The notes under the pieces are model-generated. The model did no database searches and had not been told where the DNA came from. It worked only from the letters and a program-made list of their open reading frames with translations. Positions 6,330 through 12,258 of a stretch of DNA of 12,258 nucleotides are shown here, one piece after another. The stretch's first letter is position 1. Every line of letters begins with the position of its first letter. The DNA is taken from the NCBI GenBank assembly GCA_007129655.1, contig SKVC01000001.1, forward strand, positions 1-12,258. Direction: 5' to 3'. A program made the translations under genes and the position numbers. The DNA is from Thermoplasmata archaeon. Its GTDB lineage: Archaea > Thermoplasmatota > Thermoplasmata > Halarchaeoplasmatales > Halarchaeoplasmataceae.

Positions 6330-7007
6330 ATGGTCCTTCAGCTATCTATAGTGCATGAAGAGAGTGATGAACGGATAGAAGTAAATATCGATCCTGCCGC
6401 TACAGTAGGTGATACGATACAAACCCTTAACTCATATTGGGATCTAGATGATGAAAACCAATTGTATTATGGGGCTAAGCCGCTCTCTGCAGATCTAAAA
6501 TGGATTAAGAGTGATATAAAAAGTGGTAAAACACTTCGTCTCCGTAAGACTTCTTCAGTCAAAAAACTACCAATTGAATTGTGGAAAGAACGGATAAATA
6601 ATGAAGTGGAAGTATTATTAGGCGAGGGTTATAATATGTATATAAAAAAATCAGATGGAGAAGTATTACTAGATGTAGAACTAGAAGATATATCTGGTCC
6701 GATCCTGATCGGTAAATCTATCGGTTTCGTTTTTGAGCATCAATTTGAAATACAGATCTCTAGAGAATATCCGTTTACCGCACCGATAGTTTCTTGGAAA
6801 TCGAATATATTTCATCCCAATATCCTTCCACCGGAAGAGGGTGGAGTAGTAAAAATGGAATATATTGAAAGATGGGGATTCTCAGATGATCTGTTATCAC
6901 TGTTATCTTCGATTGAAGTGTTACTTAACGAGCCAGAGATAAACAATAGATTAGATCATCGTATCTGTACAGAGGCGGCAGAGGAATATCTCAAAGATGA
7001 TGTCTGA
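6330..7007 (+). CDS. Ubiquitin-like domain fused to an E2 (UBC)-fold domain lacking the catalytic cysteine
   Basis: I know no gene name for this 225-residue cytosolic protein. Residues 1-73 read as a ubiquitin-like beta-grasp domain: an N-terminal hairpin (VLQLSIVHEES, RIEVNID), a helix near 27-37, and LYYGAKPLS where ubiquitin has LIFAGKQLE, ending in TLRLRK. Residues of about 78-222 read as an E2 fold: an N-terminal helix (PIELWKERI), beta strands, then REYPFTAP at 145-152 and the hallmark FHPNI at 161-165 (HPN, 162-164). Helices with LLSSIEVLLNEP at 191-202 and a final AAEEYL helix follow. Where E2 enzymes have Gly-x-x-Cys-Leu-Asp, this protein has GVVKME, putting K175 at the cysteine position. 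Its only Cys is C213 in the last helix. The ubiquitin-like part also has no free di-glycine end. This argues for a non-catalytic, E2-variant-like role. It is divergent from the RING-like giant gene and ends 1 nt from the convergent membrane-protein gene. Confidence 0.78.
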   Translation: MVLQLSIVHEESDERIEVNIDPAATVGDTIQTLNSYWDLDDENQLYYGAKPLSADLKWIKSDIKSGKTLRLRKTSSVKKLPIELWKERINNEVEVLLGEGYNMYIKKSDGEVLLDVELEDISGPILIGKSIGFVFEHQFEIQISREYPFTAPIVSWKSNIFHPNILPPEEGGVVKMEYIERWGFSDDLLSLLSSIEVLLNEPEINNRLDHRICTEAAEEYLKDDV

Positions 7008-7008
7008 A

Positions 7009-7593
7009 TTAGAGATTATCTATATCTCTGGAGCTAAGAGCTTCGTCGCTCTCTTTACGTCTATTTTTTTCAACATTTTCTAGGAATGAAAACCAGTCGT
7101 CCATATCTTCTCTGAAAATCTTTTCTTCGGAAGTATGACCTGTAAACATCCATCTATCGCCCAGCACTAGACCTAAAAAAATACCTGTGAAAGTTGTGGG
7201 TGCTAGTGGAAGAACTATGAAAAGCATAACATCCTGTGCAAATATAGACAACCCACCTATAAAGGCTACATTACCGATCAGTTGGGGTATTATTAATAGA
7301 AAAGAAAATATTATGATGATAGTTTCGAAGATAATGGCTACCCCTCCAATGAATGTTTTCATGAATTCGTATTCAGCCAAAATAGAGCAAACGATCAGTG
7401 CACTGAGCAAAGGCACGATCACCAATAATATACGTAAATTGTCCATTCCCGAATTGCCGTTTAAAGAAGGTGGCGGGATATATCCTCTTGTAGCAAGGAT
7501 ATAAACCAGCCCTACAGCTGAATTGATAAGGGCGGCCATAAGGGGTAAGAAAACCAATTTTAAGTTGATATTCTGCTTTTCAGTCAGATCCAT
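7009..7593 (-). CDS. Hypothetical multi-pass membrane protein
   Basis: I do not recognise a family. From the ATG at 7593 the protein has 194 residues, with hydrophobic segments at about 13-35, 54-73, 81-106, 108-130 and 132-146, so four or five membrane passes. A charged acidic C-terminal tail from about residue 147 (EEKIFREDMDDW) is probably cytosolic. I chose ATG 7593 because GGGAGAT at 7599-7605 is a good ribosome binding site 5 nt upstream. A longer frame back to 7665 would overlap the previous gene by 82 nt and adds only a polar, non-family-like stretch. The gene overlaps the end of the preceding membrane-anchored gene by 10 nt, so the pair is very likely co-transcribed and its products may act together. 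No catalytic or transport motif is visible. Confidence 0.75.
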   Translation of the reverse strand: MDLTEKQNINLKLVFLPLMAALINSAVGLVYILATRGYIPPPSLNGNSGMDNLRILLVIVPLLSALIVCSILAEYEFMKTFIGGVAIIFETIIIIFSFLLIIPQLIGNVAFIGGLSIFAQDVMLFIVLPLAPTTFTGIFLGLVLGDRWMFTGHTSEEKIFREDMDDWFSFLENVEKNRRKESDEALSSRDIDNL

Positions 7594-8192
7594 TGTGTAT
7601 CTCCCTCTGTGATTTCTCGATTGAATACGTGGTGTTGAAATCTTAAACGTGTATGATATGCCCATCGACCACTGTCGAATTCGGGCATATACATATTTAC
7701 TGCAAAATTAGTAATTATCCAGTTCCACATCGGTTCATCCTGTTGACTGTTCCGCAAGATTATAGAATCTCCAAATTGTGAAACATTGTGTTCTAAGGGT
7801 GTCATCCTATAAGTTATCGATTCTCCAGGTTCGAGATGGATATTTTCTCCTTCTCTATAAAGATATCCGCCTTTGCTACCTACCCAGCTATCCCTTAAGG
7901 GCGACACTTCGTTCAAATGTAATTCGTATTGTATTTGATATATTATCACAGGCGTGCTACCGTTATTCCAAATACGTACTGTAGAAGTAAAATAAACTAT
8001 ATCTTCAGGATCTCCTTCTACTTCGATATCCACCATCTCCATGGACAGTTGAGCTTCCGTTTCGATAATCTTTGTATACTGTACAGCATTTGCTACTAGT
8101 ATATATGTACTATAACCTGAAACGATAGTTAAAGCCACCATGATAATCAGAACCTTTTTTTGTGTTTCCGATAATTTCATTATTTTAATCAT
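7584..8192 (-). CDS. Hypothetical membrane-anchored protein with extracytoplasmic beta-rich domain
   Basis: The family is not recognised. The 202-residue protein has a short positive N-terminus (KIMKLSETQKK), one hydrophobic segment at about 13-36, and then a mostly polar, beta-rich domain. The stretch VRIWNNGSTPVIIYQIQYEL followed by LEPGESITYRM resembles the strand pattern of Ig-like/CARDB or LEA-type domains often found on archaeal surfaces, so the bulk of the protein is probably outside the cell. The ATG at 8192 gives the full frame; an alternative ATG at 8180 would remove four residues. Neither has a clear ribosome binding site, so the transcript may be leaderless. It is the first gene of a two-gene unit with the overlapping multi-pass membrane gene. 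Confidence 0.75.
   Translation of the reverse strand: MIKIMKLSETQKKVLIIMVALTIVSGYSTYILVANAVQYTKIIETEAQLSMEMVDIEVEGDPEDIVYFTSTVRIWNNGSTPVIIYQIQYELHLNEVSPLRDSWVGSKGGYLYREGENIHLEPGESITYRMTPLEHNVSQFGDSIILRNSQQDEPMWNWIITNFAVNMYMPEFDSGRWAYHTRLRFQHHVFNREITEGDTQWI
7599..7605 (-). promoter_or_regulatory. Ribosome binding site deciding the start of the multi-pass membrane gene
   Basis: The minus strand reads GGGAGAT, 5 nt before ATG 7593-7591, inside the 3' end of the upstream gene. It favours this start over the in-frame ATG at 7665. Confidence 0.6.
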
Positions 8193-8247
8193 AAATTACA
8201 TACTGTTTAAGCCTTTCCATGATTAGGAGAGATAATTGATAAAAAGA

Positions 8248-8255
8248 TATATTAA
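8248..8255 (+). promoter_or_regulatory. TATA box for the small beta-barrel gene
   Basis: TATATTAA follows an A-rich AAAAAG stretch and is centred about 30 nt before the ATG at 8282. No ribosome binding site is visible, which fits a leaderless or very short-leader transcript. Confidence 0.5.
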
Positions 8256-8281
8256 CCTAAAAAGCGTTTATACCTGGGCAT

Positions 8282-8569
8282 ATGGTTGAAGAAGTTTTAT
8301 TGCAGGTAGTATCAAGCCCTATAAAGTTTGGCGGGCGAGCCAGGGTCAACGATAAAACCCTTGATGAAGCTAATATAAAAGAGGAAACACTGGTAGTGGT
8401 TAGTTCGGAAAAAAAAGATGTGCTTGTAACCATATATTCAGATATGTTGATCGAGGAAGGATTGATCAAGTTGAGAGGAGAGGACATGCGTAAACTCGGT
8501 GTTAAAGACGATGCGAAAGTCACCATGAAGGAACACAGTAGTCTTTTAAAAAAACAAACCCTTGGATAA
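8282..8569 (+). CDS. Small stand-alone double-psi beta-barrel protein resembling the Cdc48/VAT N-domain
   Basis: The 95-residue protein has no named gene. It shows two similar halves. The first is GGRARVNDKTLDEANIKEE followed by LVVV (about 17-40); the second is EEGLIKLRGEDMRKLGVKDD followed by AKVTM (about 59-82). The pattern G-x-(A/I)-(R/K)-(V/L)-x4-(L/M)-(D/R)-x2-(N/G)-(I/V) followed by two acidic residues and a valine-rich strand matches the pseudo-symmetric halves of the double-psi barrel in the N-domain of Cdc48/VAT ATPases. AbrB-type swapped-hairpin proteins are a related alternative. There is no ATPase domain. It could be a DNA-binding regulator or a protein-binding adaptor. It stands 53 nt before trkA in the same direction, but trkA appears to have its own promoter. 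The fold assignment is moderately sure; the role is unknown. Confidence 0.7.
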   Translation: MVEEVLLQVVSSPIKFGGRARVNDKTLDEANIKEETLVVVSSEKKDVLVTIYSDMLIEEGLIKLRGEDMRKLGVKDDAKVTMKEHSSLLKKQTLG

Positions 8570-8594
8570 CTTATTATAGCATATATCTATACGA

Positions 8595-8601
8595 TTTATA
8601 A
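8595..8601 (+). promoter_or_regulatory. TATA box for trkA
   Basis: TTTATAA is centred 25 nt before the trkA ATG at 8623, the spacing expected for a leaderless archaeal transcript. A weak GGTGG at 8609-8613 could serve as a ribosome binding site if a longer message reads in from the beta-barrel gene. Confidence 0.5.
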
Positions 8602-8622
8602 GAACTCATGGTGGTATGAGAA

Positions 8623-9951
8623 ATGCACGTAATTATCATAGGCGCCGGCGAAGTCGGATACGAACTGGCGGAATCGATCCGTCGTAAAGGTCACGACATA
8701 GTGATAGTTGATAAAGATGAAAGAGCATGTCAGAGAGTTAGAAATCTAGATATAAAAGTTATCAAGGGAAATGGTGCTAGACCGGAATTACTTAAATCGC
8801 TGGATATACGAAAATGTGATTTCTTCTTCTCGGTAACCGACGATAACGAAACAAATCTTGTCACCTGTGCTCTTGCAAAATCTAATACATGTACCACTAT
8901 AGCTCGTATAAAAGGATTAGAATATATAAATAATCCAGTCTCTAAACGTTTTTCCCAGATAGGAGTCGATTTCGCGGTCTCCACCGAGATGATAATCGCA
9001 CAGGAGATTTCGAATATAATCAGCGTTCCTTCCGCCATCAATATGAATATATCCATGGGTGGAAAAATTAACGTACTGGAATTTAAAATTCTTGAACATT
9101 CCAAGGTCGAAGGTAAAAAATTGAAGGATATCAAACTCCCAAAACGTGTGAATTTGGGTGGTATAATACGTGATAAAAATGTTTTGGTTCCCCACGGAAA
9201 CACCGTTCTTCGAGAAGGAGACACTTTGATCGTGATGACCGGTGGAAAATCAGAGATCCGACATATGATGAAGCTTATAGGTAAACGTAGAAAAAGGATC
9301 AGCAGTGTCATGATCGTTGGGGCAACCGATATAGGCATAAATGTTTCACGTATTTTAGAACGTAGAAAGATCAGAGTGATACTATTGGAAACGTCTAACA
9401 GCCGGGCTAGAAAGGCTGCTGAGATGTTAAAAGAGACCGAAGTTATCGTCGGCGATGCCCGGGATAAAAGGATCTTGATAGAAGAGGGGATTTTACGGGT
9501 AGATGCCTTTGCTTCCTGCACAAGTTCAGAAGAATTTAACGTACTTGTTTCACTACTAGCTAAGATATACGGCGTAGATAAAACAATCGCAGTAGTTAAG
9601 GAACTGGGTTTGAAATCTCTCATCGAAACCGTAGGTATCGACATGGCCGCCTCTCCCCAATTACAGACCGCTAGAATGATGCTAAGGTTGGCCCGTGATC
9701 TGAACCCGCTCAAGGCAATTTCGTTCCACGGCGGTGACCTATATCTGCTTGAAACTATGGTAGATGAAGATTCACCCGTTTTAGGTAAAAAATTGAGGGA
9801 GATAGAACTTCCAACCGGTACTTTGATCGGAGCTTTTATCCGGGGGAATAAAACTGTCATCCCCCACGGCAACACGGAGCTTAAACAAGGTGACCAAGTG
9901 ATGATTTTCGTACTCAAAGAGGACATCGAAAAGGTGGAGGAGATATTTTAG
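8623..9951 (+). CDS. trkA: Trk potassium uptake regulatory subunit TrkA (two RCK modules)
   Basis: TrkA is the cytosolic, nucleotide-binding gating ring of the Trk potassium uptake system. At 442 residues it has the full two-module form. The first Rossmann (TrkA-N) domain begins at once with IIIGAGEVG (7-12 is GAGEVG) and has an acidic D30 at the end of the second strand, typical for NAD(H) binding. The first TrkA-C domain covers about 148-206 (VPHGNTVLREGD). A second Rossmann domain starts at 230 with the altered glycine motif GATDIG (233-238). A second TrkA-C domain covers about 368-440, again with HGNTELKQGD. The final TAG at 9949-9951 directly abuts the ATG of trkH, so the two are co-translated and make one complex. 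Confidence 0.95.
   Translation: MHVIIIGAGEVGYELAESIRRKGHDIVIVDKDERACQRVRNLDIKVIKGNGARPELLKSLDIRKCDFFFSVTDDNETNLVTCALAKSNTCTTIARIKGLEYINNPVSKRFSQIGVDFAVSTEMIIAQEISNIISVPSAINMNISMGGKINVLEFKILEHSKVEGKKLKDIKLPKRVNLGGIIRDKNVLVPHGNTVLREGDTLIVMTGGKSEIRHMMKLIGKRRKRISSVMIVGATDIGINVSRILERRKIRVILLETSNSRARKAAEMLKETEVIVGDARDKRILIEEGILRVDAFASCTSSEEFNVLVSLLAKIYGVDKTIAVVKELGLKSLIETVGIDMAASPQLQTARMMLRLARDLNPLKAISFHGGDLYLLETMVDEDSPVLGKKLREIELPTGTLIGAFIRGNKTVIPHGNTELKQGDQVMIFVLKEDIEKVEEIF
9936..9944 (+). promoter_or_regulatory. Ribosome binding site for trkH
   Basis: GGAGGAGAT lies inside the last trkA codons, 7 nt before the trkH ATG at 9952. It is the strongest such site in the window and confirms that trkH relies on internal initiation on the trkA message. 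Confidence 0.6.
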
Positions 9952-11448
9952 ATGCGGTGGAAGGTTATCGCAGGTAATCTAGGATCGATCCTTAAACTCT
10001 TTGGTTTCGCTTTTTATTTACCGGTGATACCTGCGATCTATTACGCAGAGGCGCCATTATTTTACGGTGTCATTCCCTTCAATGCACTTGTATTCCTTTT
10101 CATGGCGAATTTCACTATCGCAATCGGCTATCCCATGGAAGCCTTCGGTAAAGCCGAAGATTTTCACAGGAACGAAGCAGTTGTTATAGTTAGCAGTACT
10201 TGGATTGTACTCGCCCTGTTATCTTCGATACCTTTTCTTATCATAGGTGTTTTTACATCTCCCGTCGATGCTTTCTTTGAAGCTATGTCCGGTATGACAA
10301 CTACCGGTGCGACGGTACTAGTATATCCTTTAGAACAGTATCCAAAAAGTGTACATATGTGGAGAGGATTTCTCCAATGGCTCGGTGGTATGGGTGTGAT
10401 CGTATTGTCCGTCGCGATCCTTTCCAAACTAAGTAGAGGGGGTTTGACACTTCTGGAAGCTGAAGCTCCCGGCCCGTCGATAACTCGTTTAAAACCCAAG
10501 ATAATGGAGACCGCTAAGATACTGTGGTATATCTACGGTCTTTTGACATTATGTATGATAATATTGCTTATGGGTGCCGGAACAACACTTTACGATGCTG
10601 TGATGCACGCTTTCACCACCATGTCTACCGGTGGTTTTTCATCACATACATCCAGTGCCGCATACTTTCCCTCCGGTGTTCAATGGATAATCATTTTCTT
10701 CATGTTGATGGGTGGTATCAACTTTTCACTCCATTATCAGTTCTTCAAAGGTAATGTTCGTAAGGCACTGAGAAACACAGAGTTACAGGTTTTCATCGGT
10801 ATAGTTTTGGCATCCACAGCACTGATAGCCTATCTTCTTATAGGAACAGGCATAGCCTCTATGGAATCATTGAGGATGGGGATGTTTCAAGTTGTTTCAA
10901 TTAGCACAAGCACTGGTTACACGACTGCAAATTATGATAATTGGTCGGAATTGTCGAGATTACTACTTCTGATGCTGATGTTCATCGGTGCATCTGCAGG
11001 ATCGACGGGTGGAGGTATCAAGGTACTACGTATAGTATTACTGTTTAAGATGGTATTACGTAGTTTTCGACAATTTATTAATCCCCGACGTATGCTTGTC
11101 GTACGTATGGGTGGTCGGGTCATCAATGAGAATACGCTGAAGATGGTGAGCATGTTCTTCCTTGCTTACATCCTCATATTCGTAATTGGAACCGCCATAT
11201 TGGTAGCTCTGGGCATGGATATAATGTCTAGTATGTCTGCGTGTGTATCATCATTGAGCAACATCGGGCCGGCACTAGGAGCGGTAGGTCCTGCGCACAA
11301 TTATCGAGCAGTTCCTCCGGCCGGCAGATTCTTACTGTCTCTGTTGATGTGGATAGGCAGGCTCGAGATCTTCACCGCGGTGGTGCTCTTCAATCCGAAT
11401 CTGTACAAGGAAAGAAGGCTGTCTACGGTGCTGAGATTGGGACGGTAA
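9952..11448 (+). CDS. trkH: Trk potassium uptake transporter, membrane subunit TrkH
   Basis: TrkH is the potassium-conducting membrane subunit. The 498 residues match the family's normal length. The four pore repeats are visible: P1 TTTGAT (116-121), P2 TMSTGGFS (223-230), P3 STSTGYTT (318-325) and P4 SLSNIGPA (434-441). The selectivity-filter glycines are G119, G227 or G228, G322 and G439. Other hallmarks are FLQWLGGMGVIVLSVA (140-155) and the conserved loop GASAGSTGGGIKVLR (346-360), which forms part of the gate region after P3. The C-terminus (WIGRLEIFTAVVLFNP) is also typical. The gene begins directly after the trkA stop codon. Together the pair makes a complete potassium channel-like uptake complex. 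Confidence 0.96.
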   Translation: MRWKVIAGNLGSILKLFGFAFYLPVIPAIYYAEAPLFYGVIPFNALVFLFMANFTIAIGYPMEAFGKAEDFHRNEAVVIVSSTWIVLALLSSIPFLIIGVFTSPVDAFFEAMSGMTTTGATVLVYPLEQYPKSVHMWRGFLQWLGGMGVIVLSVAILSKLSRGGLTLLEAEAPGPSITRLKPKIMETAKILWYIYGLLTLCMIILLMGAGTTLYDAVMHAFTTMSTGGFSSHTSSAAYFPSGVQWIIIFFMLMGGINFSLHYQFFKGNVRKALRNTELQVFIGIVLASTALIAYLLIGTGIASMESLRMGMFQVVSISTSTGYTTANYDNWSELSRLLLLMLMFIGASAGSTGGGIKVLRIVLLFKMVLRSFRQFINPRRMLVVRMGGRVINENTLKMVSMFFLAYILIFVIGTAILVALGMDIMSSMSACVSSLSNIGPALGAVGPAHNYRAVPPAGRFLLSLLMWIGRLEIFTAVVLFNPNLYKERRLSTVLRLGR

Positions 11449-11559
11449 AATATTGATATACAATGGATATCTGAGAGGGGTATGAGTTCGGAATATTATA
11501 TATGTTGTCTGCTATAATTAGATAAAACTTAAATATCTGAACCTTACTGAATTTTATAG
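11449..11559. other. Intergenic region between trkH and the exported-protein gene
   Basis: I see no gene or RNA here. There is no clear stem-loop terminator after trkH. The octamer ATATCTGA occurs twice (11467-11474 and 11533-11540), the second copy overlapping the candidate TATA box of the next gene. Confidence 0.4.
11528..11536 (+). promoter_or_regulatory. Candidate TATA box for the solute-binding protein gene
   Basis: CTTAAATAT follows GATAAAA and would place the transcription start near 11558, just before a GTG at 11564. This supports translation beginning near 11564 and not at the in-frame TTG further down. A second AT-rich box, TTTTATAG at 11552-11559, is an alternative. Confidence 0.4.
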
Positions 11560-11613
11560 GACAGTGGTAAGATCTCCAAGCAAAATAAAGTAAAAAAGCG
11601 TTTAAAAGCCTGC

Positions 11614-12258
11614 TTGAGTCTTCTCTTTGCCATATTTTTGCTGACCAGCACTTTTGCTGTAGTTGCAATTGGCGAGGAGACGACGGAAGATGAAATAACG
11701 GAATCGGAAGGATTACTATATGAGAACGCCGATTACGTCGATAACATACGTATCGAAGTGCGCGATACCGTTTCGGACGGCTTCAACGATACTGCTGATG
11801 GGACGCTGGACGTGTTTCTCCATGAGATAGACGGGGCGACTTACGATGATCTTGATGAAGAGAAGAAGGATGATGTGAACACTTTAGACAGTTATATCGG
11901 CTATAACAATCTATTTTTCAATACTGCAACCACCGGCGGTTATGCGGAAGTTGACACTGATGACGATGGCGAGTTAGACTACTTCAATCCATGGAATATA
12001 CGTGACATACGCTACGCTACAAACTGGTTGGTTAACAGAACCGAAATCAAAGAAGACATCTATGAGGATTATGCTATCCCCCGGTTCTCTGCCATAGGTC
12101 AGAGGAATCCGGCCTGGGAAGAAAAATTCCAATCGATCATCGATGATCAAGGTATCATATCCGAAGGTGATTTTGTTCATGCTTATGACTTGATACAAAC
12201 TGCCATGACGGATGCAATGAATGAGCCTGAACTACAGGGTGAGTTGAGAAGTCCGGAA
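11614..12258 (+). CDS. Exported solute-binding protein, probably ABC transporter family 5 (partial, start irregular)
   Basis: The coding frame is open from just after a TAG at 11557-11559 to the right edge of the window, with no stop, so the 3' part is missing. Read in this frame, KVKKRLKACLSLLFAIFLL (from 11590) followed by TSTFAVVAIGEE is a clear signal peptide. After it come an acidic region, an EF-hand/dockerin-like loop DTDDDGELDYF (11953-11985), and NPWNIRDIRYATNWLVNRTE (11989-12048), which resembles the (V)RxAxNxxIDR segment of family 5 peptide-type solute-binding proteins. No ATG or GTG is in frame. The TTG at 11614 is the first near-standard start, but it would discard the basic n-region. 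GTG 11564 lies in another frame and would join this one if one A were missing from the A4 run at 11582-11585. Family assignment is moderate; the substrate is unknown. Confidence 0.65.
   Translation, partial: MSLLFAIFLLTSTFAVVAIGEETTEDEITESEGLLYENADYVDNIRIEVRDTVSDGFNDTADGTLDVFLHEIDGATYDDLDEEKKDDVNTLDSYIGYNNLFFNTATTGGYAEVDTDDDGELDYFNPWNIRDIRYATNWLVNRTEIKEDIYEDYAIPRFSAIGQRNPAWEEKFQSIIDDQGIISEGDFVHAYDLIQTAMTDAMNEPELQGELRSPE

Noticed and set aside
7594..7665. 24-residue N-terminal extension of the multi-pass membrane protein
   Set aside because: It lies wholly within the upstream gene, while a good ribosome binding site sits directly before the ATG at 7593.
8257..8526. Minus-strand open frame opposite the small beta-barrel gene
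   Set aside because: It is antisense to a protein with a recognisable fold, Ser/Thr/Leu-rich, with no promoter or ribosome binding site seen.
8730..9926. Long open frame of 398 codons on the minus strand opposite trkA
   Set aside because: It is antisense to a clearly conserved trkA, has a low-complexity Ser/Ile/Phe-rich composition typical of a reverse-frame shadow, and matches no fold I recognise.
11449..11540. Twice-occurring octamer ATATCTGA as a regulatory repeat
   Set aside because: Two copies of an AT-rich octamer within 80 bases are weak evidence, with no symmetry or conserved spacing to a promoter.
1..12258. CRISPR arrays, tRNA or rRNA genes, insertion sequences
   Set aside because: I saw no regularly spaced identical direct repeats, no tRNA-like T-loop signature in the intergenic gaps, and no transposase or terminal inverted repeats.

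Overview
This is an archaeal chromosome segment. It opens with ribosomal proteins L44e and S27e and the alpha subunit of translation initiation factor 2, an archaeal/eukaryotic gene set in a common euryarchaeal order. Several genes have a TATA-like box about 25-30 nt before the start codon and no clear ribosome binding site, as expected for archaeal leaderless transcripts. The DNA is AT-rich. The lineage cannot be fixed from the window; a Thermoplasmatota-like euryarchaeon is my best guess, mainly from the style of the last gene, and it is only a guess.

Layout. (1) Positions 7-1255, plus strand: rpl44e, rps27e and aIF2-alpha, with an abnormal rps27e/aIF2-alpha junction. (2) Positions 1258-6154, minus strand: a giant 1454-residue cytosolic protein built from about twenty 62-residue helical repeats, then an Ig-like domain and a C-terminal C4HC3 RING-like zinc finger. 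A queH-type gene (epoxyqueuosine reductase family) follows it, apparently translationally coupled. (3) Positions 6155-6329: an AT-rich divergent promoter region with inverted and direct repeats. (4) Positions 6330-7007, plus strand: a fusion of a ubiquitin-like beta-grasp domain with a ubiquitin-conjugating (E2) fold that keeps the HPN motif but has lost the catalytic cysteine. (5) Positions 7009-8192, minus strand: two overlapping genes, one for a single-pass membrane-anchored protein and one for a multi-pass membrane protein. (6) Positions 8282-11448, plus strand: a small stand-alone double-psi beta-barrel protein resembling the Cdc48/VAT N-domain, then trkA and trkH of a potassium uptake system. 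(7) Positions 11560 to the right edge, plus strand: the 5' part of an exported protein, probably a family 5 solute-binding protein of a peptide-type ABC transporter, also with an irregular start.

The main point of interest is the divergent pair around 6155-6329. One side encodes a ubiquitin-like/E2 fusion with no active-site cysteine. The other encodes a very long repeat protein ending in a RING-like finger of the kind that partners with E2 folds. A Cdc48-N-like barrel lies 1.3 kb away. The fusion cannot work as a standard E2, because it has no catalytic Cys and no free di-glycine tail. A non-catalytic scaffold or adaptor module resembling ubiquitin E2-variant proteins is more plausible. The link between the proteins is inferred from domain type and adjacency and has not been shown.

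Two genes (aIF2-alpha and the solute-binding protein) lack a normal in-frame start. In each, adding one A to an A4 tract would join an upstream ATG or GTG to the coding frame. This suggests small sequence errors or, less likely, slippage.
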